A stretch of DNA of 64,000 nt from Pedobacter sp. D749 (GCF_019317285.1 NZ_CP079218.1:4836001-4900000); one strand, 5' to 3'. Positions 50,086-59,804 are shown, counted from the stretch's first letter. Numbers and translations: made by a program. Notes: a model not told the origin generated them from the sequence alone.

Positions 50086-51144
50086 TTAAAATTTCTTTTC
50101 TATAGATTGGATAAGGTCGGCAAAGTAACGGCTTTTTTCCGGATATTTCAAACTTAATTTTTTATAAGTATCTATGGCTTTGTGATAAAGCATTTGCTCG
50201 ATATAAATTTTAGCTAAAGTCTCCGAAACAAGGTCGTAATTGTCTTCTGCGCTTTTCTTTGCCTTATTTTCATTGTCTATCTGTTCTGGCTTAGGCGGCT
50301 TGATGGTTGGATCTTCTTTTAAGAATTTCTCAATGATTTCGGCGCCCTTTGCATCTTTAATTTCGGCAGAAGGATATTCTGCTAAATGATCGGCTACCTC
50401 GAAAGGCGTTTGGATGTGAAAGATATGCTCCACATACTGCTGTTGAAACTCAGCTCTTTCCTGCAGTTGGTTATTTTGTGGCTGTGGTTTTACATTACCT
50501 GCATGAGGATGAGCATAAGGCTGAAAAATCTGCTCGTGCTCTTTACGGGTTTTAGCCAACCACCATAAAAATGTGTATGGAAGCTTATCGTCGTTATATT
50601 GTGAAACAAAATTTCTTTCAGGCTCGTCTGGAACAACAGTTTCAATTTCTGGTGCGGTTGTAACCACATCGGTACTTAACTTTTGTTCAAAAGCGAAGAA
50701 ATCGGTAGCAGCTACACTTTCAATAAAAGAATCATCATCTGCAGGCAAGTCCATTAAATGGCTATCAATACCTGGCAGGCGGCTTGGTGTTTCTATGCTT
50801 ATATCCTGATTGGTAGATGAGGGGATTTCATCTGTGGATTCACCTGTTTCTTCAAAAACTTCCGGCTCGTCATGCGTATGCTCTGTAACGACTACATTGA
50901 TTTCAGATTCCTCTTCTTGCTGGTCCTCATGGACTGAAACCATATTTAGTACATGGAACAAAACATGCCCCTGACCATATAATGCAGCTTTTGGAATAAA
51001 TGAAGCATTAGCTTTGGCCAAAAGTAAATGGATGGGCTGTGAATATGGAAATTGCTGAACCATTTCCTGCAACATGGATGCATGCTCTGGCCTAACCTTT
51101 CCAGGTTGCGCGAGTAAATCTGCCAGTAGCTTTTTGTTATCCAT
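50086..51144 (-). CDS. Cytoplasmic TPR-like protein of the miaB-secG operon, unknown
   Basis: Start taken as ATG 51144 (352 residues, MDNKKLLADLLAQPGKVRPEHASMLQEMVQQFPYSQPIHLLLAKA); an upstream TTG would add two residues. The N-terminus is helical. The middle (about 95-200) is an acidic, low-complexity stretch (EEESEINVVVTEHTHDEPEVFEETGESTDEIPSS). The C-terminus has a TPR-like pair (VSETLAKIYIEQMLYHKAIDTYKKLSLKYPEKSRYFADLIQSIEKKF). No signal peptide. The protein is conserved at this locus in Bacteroidota by my recollection, but no function is assigned. Confidence 0.78.
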   Translation of the reverse strand: MDNKKLLADLLAQPGKVRPEHASMLQEMVQQFPYSQPIHLLLAKANASFIPKAALYGQGHVLFHVLNMVSVHEDQQEEESEINVVVTEHTHDEPEVFEETGESTDEIPSSTNQDISIETPSRLPGIDSHLMDLPADDDSFIESVAATDFFAFEQKLSTDVVTTAPEIETVVPDEPERNFVSQYNDDKLPYTFLWWLAKTRKEHEQIFQPYAHPHAGNVKPQPQNNQLQERAEFQQQYVEHIFHIQTPFEVADHLAEYPSAEIKDAKGAEIIEKFLKEDPTIKPPKPEQIDNENKAKKSAEDNYDLVSETLAKIYIEQMLYHKAIDTYKKLSLKYPEKSRYFADLIQSIEKKF

Positions 51145-51218
51145 TATCAAGGTTTGCCGCTAAGTTAAAAAAATGTAGACGGGTTTTGAAAATTTTGTCT
51201 TTTAGAATCCTCCTTTAT

Positions 51219-51734
51219 TTACCATTGCGCAAATGCACGGTTAAAAATATCTTCGGATAATTGTTTGTTAATGTTTTCGATAGCTCCAGGCAATAAGGTT
51301 TGAATTGGTGCTCCATTGATCGGAAAATCGAAAAATTTGGTAAAGCTTTCTTCAAAACTTTCTTTTTCGTGTTCTTTTATATTGTTCTTATACTTTACCG
51401 AAACGGTTATGGTTAATCTGTTTGCTCCAGAGGTTGGCGTAGCACTATTTTGAAGTGCAACCGGTTTAATATCGTAACCTGTTATTCGCCCTTCGAATGA
51501 AGCATCGCCCTCACCTGTAGGAGAAATAATCAATTTGGTTTGGTTACGGATCCGGCTTTTTAACGATTCTGTAATCTGGTTACTCAATGTTGGCACCACT
51601 AACGGTGCATTATTTTCAAATACCCGAACCACCACCGTTTTTAATCCTGTTGTTGATGCTCCACTAAATTTATAAGAGCATGCGCTAAAAACGGAGGCAA
51701 GCAGGATTAGGGTAAATATTCTAATTTTCATCAT
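51219..51734 (-). CDS. lptE: LptE-family lipoprotein
   Basis: 171 residues with a lipoprotein signal (MMKIRIFTLILLASVFSACSYKFSG, lipobox cysteine at about residue 20). The mature part, TTGLKTVVVRVFENNAPLVVPTLSNQITESLKSRIRNQTKLIISPTGEGDASFEGRITGYDI, matches the Bacteroidota LptE family. LptE plugs and assists the LptD barrel that inserts lipopolysaccharide into the outer leaflet. Ordering within miaB-sigma54 activator-lptE-TPR-secG supports the call. Confidence 0.9.
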   Translation of the reverse strand: MMKIRIFTLILLASVFSACSYKFSGASTTGLKTVVVRVFENNAPLVVPTLSNQITESLKSRIRNQTKLIISPTGEGDASFEGRITGYDIKPVALQNSATPTSGANRLTITVSVKYKNNIKEHEKESFEESFTKFFDFPINGAPIQTLLPGAIENINKQLSEDIFNRAFAQW

Positions 51735-51804
51735 TATCGAAAATGTTATCTATGTTTTGGAAAATGTGCTTCTGCAGGAGATATTGAAATAAGCAATTTT
51801 AAAA

Positions 51805-53052
51805 TTACAGGTTCAATTCTTTAATCTTCCTGTACAAAGTACGTTCTGAAATACCCAGCTCCTGAGCAGCAAACTTACGTTTACCCTTGTGTTTTTTCAA
51901 TGCTTTTTTAATCAGGTCTGATTCTTTATCCACTAACGACAAAGATTCTTCTACTTCTTCTGCCTCGTGCGCAAAATAATCAGCATTGTTATTGTTGTTG
52001 TTATTATTATTGCCTGGTGTAGGCTGCTGAATGGTAAAGGCATGCTCCTGGCCTGACGGCAATTCTACATCGCGGTACAGCTGATTGATATATTGTGGGT
52101 TGTCAGCCAAAACAGTCGCAGTATTTCCACCATGCTGAATAATTTCGGCAACGAGTTTTTTAAGCTCAACCATATCCTTTTTCATATCAAAAAGCACCTT
52201 GTACAAAATATCTCTTTCTGTAAAATCTTCTTTGGACTGAGCGTTAATCGCCATTGGCAAATTACTTCCAGCTTCGTTCGGGATATAGTTTAAAATGGCC
52301 TGCCCGGTTACATTCCGGTCTTTTTCCAATACACAGATTTGCTCGGCAATATTTTTTAACTGGCGAACATTACCTGGCCAGCTATAATTGGTTAAAATCT
52401 GAACGGCATCTGGTTCGAGATGTAATGCCGGACTACGGTACTTATCACTAAAATCGGCAGCGAATTTTCTGAATAATAAATAAATATCTTCTTTACGCTC
52501 TTGCAAAGCCGGTATGCGCAATGGAACAGTATTTAACCTGTAATATAAATCTTCGCGAAATTTTCCGTTCTTAACGCGGTTATATACATCAACGTTAGTG
52601 GCCGCAATAATACGGACATCTGTTTTCTGTACTTTAGACGAACCCACGCGCAAATATTCGCCACTTTCTAAAATACGCAATAAACGGGCCTGTGTACCTA
52701 AAGGCAATTCAGCAACCTCGTCTAAAAAGATGGTACCACCATTCGCCACCTCAAAATATCCTTTACGGGCTTCGTGCGCACCGGTAAATGATCCTTTTTC
52801 GTGACCAAAAAGCTCAGAATCTATCGTTCCTTCAGGAATGGCACCACAGTTTACCGCAATAAAAGCACCGTGCTTACGGGCACTCATTTGATGGATAATC
52901 TGTGAGAATACCTCTTTACCACTCCCACTTTCGCCCGTTATTAATACCGACATATCGGTTGGTGCTACCTGGCTTGCAATATCTATGGCCCGGTTAAGTA
53001 GAGGCGAATTGCCAATAATACCGAAGCGTTGTTTAATATTTTGTGTATCCAT
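51805..53052 (-). CDS. Sigma-54-dependent transcriptional activator lacking a receiver domain
   Basis: 415 residues. It begins directly with the AAA+ domain: Walker A GESGSGKE (40-47), sigma-54 contact loop GSFTGA (87-92, instead of the more common GAFTGA), Walker B GGTIFLDEVAEL, and arginine-finger region RIIAATN..FREDLYYRLNTVPLRIPALQERKEDI. A C-terminal Fis-type helix-turn-helix follows (KKHKGKRKFAAQELGISERTLYRKIKEL). No N-terminal receiver, GAF or PAS sensor is present, so activity must be controlled otherwise. A run of nine Asn (51985-52011, AAC/AAT repeat) lies in the linker. Located between miaB and lptE. Confidence 0.93.
   Translation of the reverse strand: MDTQNIKQRFGIIGNSPLLNRAIDIASQVAPTDMSVLITGESGSGKEVFSQIIHQMSARKHGAFIAVNCGAIPEGTIDSELFGHEKGSFTGAHEARKGYFEVANGGTIFLDEVAELPLGTQARLLRILESGEYLRVGSSKVQKTDVRIIAATNVDVYNRVKNGKFREDLYYRLNTVPLRIPALQERKEDIYLLFRKFAADFSDKYRSPALHLEPDAVQILTNYSWPGNVRQLKNIAEQICVLEKDRNVTGQAILNYIPNEAGSNLPMAINAQSKEDFTERDILYKVLFDMKKDMVELKKLVAEIIQHGGNTATVLADNPQYINQLYRDVELPSGQEHAFTIQQPTPGNNNNNNNNNADYFAHEAEEVEESLSLVDKESDLIKKALKKHKGKRKFAAQELGISERTLYRKIKELNL
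51985..52011. repeat. In-frame trinucleotide (AAY)9 microsatellite coding poly-Asn
   Basis: Nine consecutive Asn codons in the linker between the AAA+ and helix-turn-helix domains of the sigma-54 activator. The tract is mixed GTT/ATT on the plus strand. Slippage here would alter linker length without breaking the frame. Confidence 0.85.
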
Positions 53053-53123
53053 TCTTTAGATTTGAGTATAGAGCTTTGAGATATGAGACCTTACGTCCCC
53101 TTACCTTCTACCCTCCACCTTTT

Positions 53124-54539
53124 TTAAACTATTTTACCAATTAACGTAGCAGATGTACATTTCTCGATATACACATTTGCATACTGACCTGGTTTAACGC
53201 CATCAATTGCAGGGAAAATCGCCATTGCTCCGCTATCTCCTCTTCCGCAATAATCGAGATCAGATTTCTTAGAAGTGCCTTCAATCAAAACCCGAACAGT
53301 TTTACCCACCCATTCTTGCAAACGCATTAACGAATGTGCCTGTTGTTTGGCCAAAATCTCAGCCAAACGGCGTTTTTTCACTTCCTCAGGAATATCATCT
53401 TCCAATTTACGGGCGGCTAAAGTTCCTGGTCTTTCAGAATAAGTGAAGTTATAGGCAAAATCATATTGCACATAATCCATCATGCTCAGGGTTTCCTCGT
53501 GTTCCTCTTCAGTTTCTGTACAGAAACCTGCGATGATATCGGTAGAAATTGCACAACCCGGAATAATGTTGCGGATGGCGTCAATACGATTGATATACCA
53601 TTCGCGGGTATAAGTCCTGTTCATTAACTCCAATATGCGGGTATTACCTGATTGGACAGGCAAGTGGATATAATTACAGATGTTATCGTATTTAGCAATG
53701 GTATGCAAAACTTCGTCGGTAATATCTTTTGGATGTGAAGTAGAGAAACGCACCCTTAAATCCGGACTAACCAATGCTGTTTGCTCCAAAAGCTGCGCAA
53801 AATTTACAGTTTCTGTTCCATCTTCTGATGTCCAGGTGTACGAATCTACGTTTTGGCCCAAAAGTGTAACCTCCCGGTAACCAGCTTCAAATAAGCCCCT
53901 CGCTTCTTCTATAATAGAATGGGCATCGCGGCTTCGTTCGCGGCCGCGGGTAAAAGGAACCACACAGAAAGAGCACATGTTATTACAACCACGGGTAATG
54001 GAAATGAAAGCGGTTATACCGTTGCTGTTTAAACGAACCGGACTAATATCAGCATAGGTTTCCTCGCGGGATAATAAAACATTAACTGCTTTATGCCCGC
54101 TTTCTACCTGCTCAATTAAGTTAGGCAGATCGCGATAAGCATCAGGGCCAACTACTACATCAACCAAACGTTCTTCTTCCAAAAATTTAGATTTTAAACG
54201 TTCTGCCATGCAGCCCAAAACCCCAACAATTAATTTCGGGTTGCGGCGTTTTTCGACACCAAACTGCGATAGTCGGTTTCTAACCCTCGTTTCTGCGTTT
54301 TCGCGGATCGAACAGGTATTAATGAAGATTACATCGGCCTGATGATAATCCCCTGTCGTTTCAAATCCAGTTTCTGATAAAATAGAGGCAACAATTTCAC
54401 TATCAGCAAAATTCATCGCACAACCGTAACTTTCGATATATAATTTACGGGCATCGGCTTTAATCGGGGTGTCTAAAATTAAAGCTTCACCTTGCCTTGC
54501 TTCATCGTGCGTCTTATCCTGTACTTGTAAATCAATCAT
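53124..54539 (-). CDS. miaB: tRNA-2-methylthio-N6-dimethylallyladenosine synthase
   Basis: 471 residues. UPF0004 domain cysteines are in SYGCAMNFADSE, INTCSIRENAE and VLGCMAERLK (second Fe-S cluster). The radical-SAM motif is GCNNMCSFCVVPFTRGRERSR. The C-terminal TRAM domain (about 400-470) contains VGKTVRVLIEGTSKKSDLDYCGR and GQYANVYIEKCTSATLIGKIV. MiaB adds the methylthio group to i6A37 in tRNAs reading UNN codons. First gene of the block leading to secG; 71 nt separates it from the sigma-54 activator. Confidence 0.97.
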   Translation of the reverse strand: MIDLQVQDKTHDEARQGEALILDTPIKADARKLYIESYGCAMNFADSEIVASILSETGFETTGDYHQADVIFINTCSIRENAETRVRNRLSQFGVEKRRNPKLIVGVLGCMAERLKSKFLEEERLVDVVVGPDAYRDLPNLIEQVESGHKAVNVLLSREETYADISPVRLNSNGITAFISITRGCNNMCSFCVVPFTRGRERSRDAHSIIEEARGLFEAGYREVTLLGQNVDSYTWTSEDGTETVNFAQLLEQTALVSPDLRVRFSTSHPKDITDEVLHTIAKYDNICNYIHLPVQSGNTRILELMNRTYTREWYINRIDAIRNIIPGCAISTDIIAGFCTETEEEHEETLSMMDYVQYDFAYNFTYSERPGTLAARKLEDDIPEEVKKRRLAEILAKQQAHSLMRLQEWVGKTVRVLIEGTSKKSDLDYCGRGDSGAMAIFPAIDGVKPGQYANVYIEKCTSATLIGKIV

Positions 54540-54682
54540 TATTTAAAAAATATTGGGGATTGCAAAAATACATAAATATAATTAAAAGTGACAAATTGAC
54601 ATAGCTTGTTTAAATGTTTACAGTATGATTATGATAAAACAGTTAGCAGGCCCGATTAATCTACATTTTTACATACTGAATA

Positions 54683-54950
54683 AAGTTTTGGAAATGTAAG
54701 GTTTTGTGCTTGTGGAAGACTGCAGCCCCGCTATCCCTACTGCCGATAGAAAAAATCGTCATTCATACTATCGGGTTTAGATTACAGTTGTTCTTGCTAC
54801 TATGAGCGGTTTTCCATGCCACCGTCCTAACCAATTTAGCCCTTGGCGAAGCGGTACCCTGCAGGCCAAGAGGTACGACGGCCGAAGCGTACAAGCGTAG
54901 CAAAGGACCAAACGATGTTTTTTTTTTGCACAGTCTTTGCGCTCCTAAAA
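54683..54950. repeat. Intact copy of a roughly 250-bp non-coding repeat
   Basis: Starts AAAGTTTTGGAAATGTAAGG and runs through GACTGCAGCCCCGC, GGGTTTAGATTACAG, CCAATTTAGCCCTTGGCGAA, GTACGACGGCCGAAGCGTAC, CAAACGATGTT and TTTGCGCTCC. It is matched segment by segment in the second copy at 54991-55400. No reading frame is conserved between the copies. Confidence 0.8.
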
Positions 54951-54990
54951 CCACTTTTACAGAAAACAAAGTGTATTAGTGCAATAGGAT

Positions 54991-55400
54991 AAAAGTTTTT
55001 TGGAAATGTAAAGTTCTGTGCCTTTGGATGACTGCAGCCCCGCCCCCGCTTCTGCCCCAATTGAAAAAATTGAGGCATCCCGCTAAGGTTGGGTTTAGAT
55101 TACAGCTGTTCTAGCCACTATGAGGGGTTTCCGTGCCTCCGCTTTAACCAATTTAGCCCTTGGCGAAGCGGCACCCAATGTCATCAAGTTAAGGCCTCGG
55201 CTTAGGTTGGCATAATTTAACCACAGATAAAAAGGATGCACACAGATAAAAAATCCGTGTTTATCTGTGTACATCTGTGGTTAAAAACCTTAAATTGATA
55301 ATATTGATCGGTACGCTGCAAGTTCGGAGTACGACGGCCGAAACGTACAAGCGCAGCAAAGGAACAAACGATGTTACTTAGCCTGCCCTTGCGCTCCCAA
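54991..55400. repeat. Second copy of the 250-bp repeat, interrupted by a hairpin insertion
   Basis: 54991-55175 matches the first copy up to CCTTGGCGAAGCGGCACCC. The match resumes at about 55310 (GGTACGCTGCAAGTTCGGAG, GTACGACGGCCGAAACGTAC, AACAAACGATGTTA). The intervening ~135 bp contain a nested hairpin: TTAACCACAGAT (55217-55228) / ATCTGTGGTTAA (55273-55284), with inner CACAGATAAA / TTTATCTGTG. The remaining part of the 54540-55525 gap holds nothing else I can support. Confidence 0.8.
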
Positions 55401-55525
55401 AAAATAACTTTATCAATAAAGCATCCACCAGTATCTCCTCTTTGGTCTTTCTGCTTTAGTCTTTTGCCTTGCCCCTAAAAAACCTTTCGCTCTTCTATAT
55501 GTTACGTATTGATAAGCCATAATAG

Positions 55526-57313
55526 ATGACAGCTCAACATAAAAATAAAATTTGGATCTGGATAGGAAGCATATTCGGCATATTGGTTTTAATTGTTGCA
55601 TTTGGTGCTATGTTTTTAAGCGCCAGATGGAAGCCGATATTGACCGAAAAAATTAAGGCGGGTGTTTACAATGGCTCTCATCATTTATATAGAATCGATT
55701 TTAAAAGCATTAACTTAAATGTAATTACAGGCAGCTTAGCCTTGCGCGACGTTGTTTTAACACCTGATACTGCTGTTTTTGATAGCTTAAAGAAAAAACA
55801 ATTGGCTCCCGCCCATACTTTCGAACTTAAATTAAAGAAACTGCAGATTAGCCGTGTAGGTATATTAACGGCCTACTTTAAAAAGCGGGTAGATGTAAAT
55901 GAAATTCTTTTACAAAAGCCATCTATCAACATGATTTTTAACAAAGTAACCAGGAAACCCGATAGCATAAAAGATGAGAAATCGCTTTACGAACAGATTT
56001 CGAAAAACTTTAAATCCGTACATGTTAAAAGCATTAGAATTGTAGATGCAGATTTCGATTACATTAACAAAACTGCAACAAAAAAAACCAAGAACTCAAT
56101 CAAACACTTAGATATTAACATTAATGATTTCTTATTGGATTCGCTTTCAGGCAGTGATACCACGAGGTTTTACTATACAAAAGATGCATCATTTCAGATT
56201 GCAGGTTATAAATCGGTAACGAAAGATAAAATGTACTCCATGAAAGTGGATACCATTAAAGGTTCTACTGCATCAAAAAAAATAGCAGTTAGCGGATTTA
56301 AACTTACGCCATTATATGATGAACTTACTTTTGCAAGAAAATACAAGATCCAGAAAGACCGGTACAATTTAAGCTTTGATAAAATAGAATTTAATGGCGT
56401 GGATTTTATTGGTTTAAATACCGACGAGAAACTACATGCAAAATCGTTGAAGATTGGTCCGGCAAATGTAGAAGTATTTATGAGCCGCGAATCGCCACCG
56501 CCGCCGGGTTTTGATAAAGGCCAAAACTATCCCCATATGGCATTGAAAAGGTTGAACATGCCCATCCTGATTGATACGGTAAAAATAAGAAACGTTAATG
56601 TTAAATATGCTGAGTTCAACCCGGCAAGTAAAAAAACCGGATCAGTTGATTTTAAAGCATTAACAGGAAACATTTTAAATGTAACCAATGATAGCTTACA
56701 ATTAAGCAAAAAAAACCATGCCCTGGCAGATTTAAACACACTTTTAATGGGCACCGGAAAGATGAATGTAAAAATCGATTTCAACTTAACCGATAAAAAT
56801 GGCGCTTTTACCTACAGCGGGCATTTGGGCAAATTTGATATGAAAAACCTAAATCCATTGTCTAAAGCATTGGGTCTGGTTGAAATAGAAAGCGGCAACA
56901 TACAACAGGTTGATTTTAAGGCGAACGGAAATTTAAGGTCTGCAACGGGATCGATGAGTATGTTGTACACCAATTTAAAGGTGAAATTACTATCGGATAA
57001 TATTGATGGGGAAGGAACAAAGAAAAAAGATTTCTTGTCTTTTTTGGCTAACACCATTTTAGTTAAAGATGAAAATCCACAAAAAGGCGAAGCACCAAGA
57101 ACAGCCAGCATGACGAATACCAGAATTAATTCGGCTTCCTTTTTTAACCTGATGTGGAAAACAGTTTTCGTGGGGATAAAAGATATTGTAGGGGTTGGCG
57201 TGGTACCCGAAAAAAATCCGGTAAAACAGCAAAAAGTGATTGCAAAAAAAATAAGGGAACAAAAACGGGCAGATAGAAAGGCAGCACGAAAAGCGAGGAG
57301 AGAAAAAAACTAA
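55526..57313 (+). CDS. AsmA/DUF748-like membrane-anchored protein, paralogue 1
   Basis: 595 residues. One N-terminal membrane helix (about 9-30, IWIWIGSIFGILVLIVAFGAMFL) follows a short basic start. The large remainder is beta-rich and repetitive (SARWKPILTEKIKAGVYNGSHHLYRIDFKSINLNVITGSLALRDVVLTPD), the pattern of AsmA/DUF748 proteins that bridge or organise the envelope. It ends in a strongly basic tail (KIREQKRADRKAARKARREKN). About the same length and architecture as the next gene, with clear sequence similarity, so the two arose by tandem duplication. The exact cargo or role is unknown. Confidence 0.82.
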   Translation: MTAQHKNKIWIWIGSIFGILVLIVAFGAMFLSARWKPILTEKIKAGVYNGSHHLYRIDFKSINLNVITGSLALRDVVLTPDTAVFDSLKKKQLAPAHTFELKLKKLQISRVGILTAYFKKRVDVNEILLQKPSINMIFNKVTRKPDSIKDEKSLYEQISKNFKSVHVKSIRIVDADFDYINKTATKKTKNSIKHLDININDFLLDSLSGSDTTRFYYTKDASFQIAGYKSVTKDKMYSMKVDTIKGSTASKKIAVSGFKLTPLYDELTFARKYKIQKDRYNLSFDKIEFNGVDFIGLNTDEKLHAKSLKIGPANVEVFMSRESPPPPGFDKGQNYPHMALKRLNMPILIDTVKIRNVNVKYAEFNPASKKTGSVDFKALTGNILNVTNDSLQLSKKNHALADLNTLLMGTGKMNVKIDFNLTDKNGAFTYSGHLGKFDMKNLNPLSKALGLVEIESGNIQQVDFKANGNLRSATGSMSMLYTNLKVKLLSDNIDGEGTKKKDFLSFLANTILVKDENPQKGEAPRTASMTNTRINSASFFNLMWKTVFVGIKDIVGVGVVPEKNPVKQQKVIAKKIREQKRADRKAARKARREKN

Positions 57314-57380
57314 CCTACATTTTTCAAATATATGTTTATAACCGTATATTGCTAATAAAACCACAGCCTTTCATTTTTTA

Positions 57381-59195
57381 ATGCCTGATACCAGAAGATA
57401 CCGTTATAAAGTTTTTAAATGGATTGCGTGTACACTGATCGGTGTTTTTATCGTACTTGCAGGTATAGCCTGGTTGTTAAATGTGAAGTCGCGCCCCATT
57501 TTAACCGATAGGATCAAAACACTGCTCTATAAATCAACCGACAGCTTATATACCATTAGTTTTACCAATGTTTCTACCAATGTTTTTACGGGAAATGCCA
57601 CCTTACAGAACGTAAAAATAACACCTGATACCAATCGGTTTAAGCAGCTCATTGCCTTAAAAAGAGCGCCAAACAATTTATATACTGTTTCTTTAAAAAA
57701 ACTGGTGGTGAAGCGCTTCCACCCGTTAACCTTATACCGCGAAAAAAAACTGCAGGTAGAGGAAATCATATTTGATAAACCTGAGGTAACCATGGTGAAT
57801 CAGCAATTTGCTTTTAATGAAGGACGTGCACCCAGGCCGATTAAATCACCTTACGAGATCATCTCCAAAAACCTGAAAGAGTTTAGCATTAAAACCATCC
57901 GTTTTAAAGATGTAAGCTTTAAGTATGTGAATAAAAATGTACCCAATTCGGTACCTTTCGCTATTGATGACCTAAACATTACGCTAACCGATTTGCTGGT
58001 TGATTCTACCTCTGCTGATGATCCGAGCCGGTTTTACCTATTAAAAGATATCGTAATCAACCTGAATAACTATGTGTACCGCACGCCTGATAAAATGTAC
58101 GACATTAAGCTTGATCAGCTTGATTTCAGGGCTACTACAGGTAGGCTAAAGATTAATAGCTTTGCGCTGGTTCCATTATATGATGAAATGAAATTCGGCA
58201 AGGTTGCAGGTTATGCCAGAGAACGTTTTGATATTGGCATGCGCGACATTATGCTCAATGGTATCGACTTACCGCTTTACATCAGCAAACAGGAGCTGTG
58301 GGCAAAAGAAATGGCCATTGCTAACGGTTTTATATCTGTTTTTAACCAGAATGGGCTCCCGGGTAAACCACAGGAGAATAAGATCGGTAAATTTCCCCAT
58401 CAGCTTTTGCAGCTTGTTCGTGCGCCTATTCTAATCCAGAAAATCCAGCTGAAGGATGTAAACGTTAACTATTCGGTTTTTAACAGTGAAAGCAATCAAA
58501 GAGGGCGGATCAGTTTTGAAAACACCTCGGGTATTATAAAAAACGCCACCAACCTTGATAATATTAAGGCCATAAACCCGATAATGGAAGTTAACTTAAA
58601 TACTTATTTATTTGGCCAGGGAAAACTTGATGTGAACTTTATGTTTAATCTTACTGCTAAAGATGGTGCATTTTCTTACCATGGAGTTTTACAAAATTTT
58701 AATGCGCGAATTTTAAATCAGATTACCAAACCACTTGGCCTGGTACGCATTAACCGGGGGAATGTAGATAAATTGAAGTTCAATTTTAAAGCAAACGATT
58801 CAGGCACAAAAGGAAAGGTAGCATTCTCTTACTATGACCTTTCTGTTGCATTGATGAAAAATGATCCCGAAAAAGATCACCTGGTTACCCGCGGTTTTCT
58901 TTCTTTCTTAGCCAATGCTTTAATCATTAAATCGGAGAACCCCGGTGCAGATGGCAAGCTGGTACCTGTAACCGTAAATTACAGCAGGCCTTCAAATTCC
59001 TCTTTTTTCAACATGATCTGGAAGAGCCTTTTTACAGGCATAAAATATAGCATCGGTATTACGGAAGAAAAGCAGAATGAAGTACGTGAGCATATTGCAA
59101 AGTTTAAGGCTATGCGGGCCAATCATTTACAACGAAAACAGAAGCGTTTAGAACGCCGGATAAAGCGCGAAAGAGAACAAAATGAAAAGCGGTAA
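57381..59195 (+). CDS. AsmA/DUF748-like membrane-anchored protein, paralogue 2
   Basis: 604 residues, 67 nt after its paralogue. Shared landmarks include the N-terminal helix then KSRPILTDRIKTLLYKSTDSLYTISFTNVSTNVFTGNATLQNVKITPDTN, the mid-protein SFALVPLYDEMKFGKVAGYARERFDI, and late NLTAKDGAFSYHGVLQNFNARILNQITKPLGLVRINRGNVDKLKF. A basic tail (QRKQKRLERRIKREREQNEKR) matches that of paralogue 1. The periplasmic body is expected to be an elongated beta structure. No enzyme motif is present. Confidence 0.82.
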   Translation: MPDTRRYRYKVFKWIACTLIGVFIVLAGIAWLLNVKSRPILTDRIKTLLYKSTDSLYTISFTNVSTNVFTGNATLQNVKITPDTNRFKQLIALKRAPNNLYTVSLKKLVVKRFHPLTLYREKKLQVEEIIFDKPEVTMVNQQFAFNEGRAPRPIKSPYEIISKNLKEFSIKTIRFKDVSFKYVNKNVPNSVPFAIDDLNITLTDLLVDSTSADDPSRFYLLKDIVINLNNYVYRTPDKMYDIKLDQLDFRATTGRLKINSFALVPLYDEMKFGKVAGYARERFDIGMRDIMLNGIDLPLYISKQELWAKEMAIANGFISVFNQNGLPGKPQENKIGKFPHQLLQLVRAPILIQKIQLKDVNVNYSVFNSESNQRGRISFENTSGIIKNATNLDNIKAINPIMEVNLNTYLFGQGKLDVNFMFNLTAKDGAFSYHGVLQNFNARILNQITKPLGLVRINRGNVDKLKFNFKANDSGTKGKVAFSYYDLSVALMKNDPEKDHLVTRGFLSFLANALIIKSENPGADGKLVPVTVNYSRPSNSSFFNMIWKSLFTGIKYSIGITEEKQNEVREHIAKFKAMRANHLQRKQKRLERRIKREREQNEKR

Positions 59196-59246
59196 CATAT
59201 TGTAACCTTTTCTTATCTTTATTCTCTAAACATTAAACTAAAATTT

Positions 59247-59804
59247 ATGATTATTGCCCTCATTATTCTCGGATTTATATTTCTTATCGGGATTTTCTTT
59301 TACAACTCGCTTATTGGGAAGAAAAATCAGGTAACAAATGCCTTCTCGGCCATTGATGTAATGCTTAAAAAACGGTTCGACCTTATTCCAAACCTTGTTG
59401 AAGTGGTTAAACAGTATACCACTTACGAGCAGGGAACCTTAACCAAAATAGTTGAACTGAGGTCAAAAGCAGGTTTACCGAATATCAGCAATGCAGAAAA
59501 AGCAGATTTAGATGCACAATTGAGCAGCAATGTGAGGGGTTTAATGGTCAACATTGAAAATTACCCTGATTTAAAAGCCAATACCAATTTTATTAACCTG
59601 CAAACCACCTGGACGGAAAGCGAGGAACAGATTGCCGCTGCCAGAAGAACCTATAATGCTTCGGTAACGGATTACAACAATTCGATTATGATGTTTCCAG
59701 GCAGTTTATTTGCAGGGATGCTGAACTTTCAGCCAATAGCCGTTTTAGAAACCGCAGCAGAAGAACGTAAAAACATCAGCGCAAAAGAACTTTTCAATAA
59801 CTAA
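59247..59804 (+). CDS. lemA: LemA-family protein
   Basis: 185 residues. N-terminal membrane helix (IIALIILGFIFLIGIFFYNSLI) followed by the LemA block KKNQVTNAFSAIDVMLKKRFDLIPNLVEVVKQYTTYEQGTLTKIVELRSKAG and the later AARRTYNASVTDYNNSIMMFPGSLFAGMLNF. LemA proteins are helical, membrane-attached and poorly understood. The stop codon overlaps the next ATG by one base, so the two are translationally coupled, as is common for LemA with a DUF3137 protein. Confidence 0.95.
   Translation: MIIALIILGFIFLIGIFFYNSLIGKKNQVTNAFSAIDVMLKKRFDLIPNLVEVVKQYTTYEQGTLTKIVELRSKAGLPNISNAEKADLDAQLSSNVRGLMVNIENYPDLKANTNFINLQTTWTESEEQIAAARRTYNASVTDYNNSIMMFPGSLFAGMLNFQPIAVLETAAEERKNISAKELFNN

Noticed and set aside
54763..55078. 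Short minus-strand frames inside the 54.7-55.4 kb repeats
   Set aside because: The frames are not conserved between the two repeat copies and have no recognisable product.
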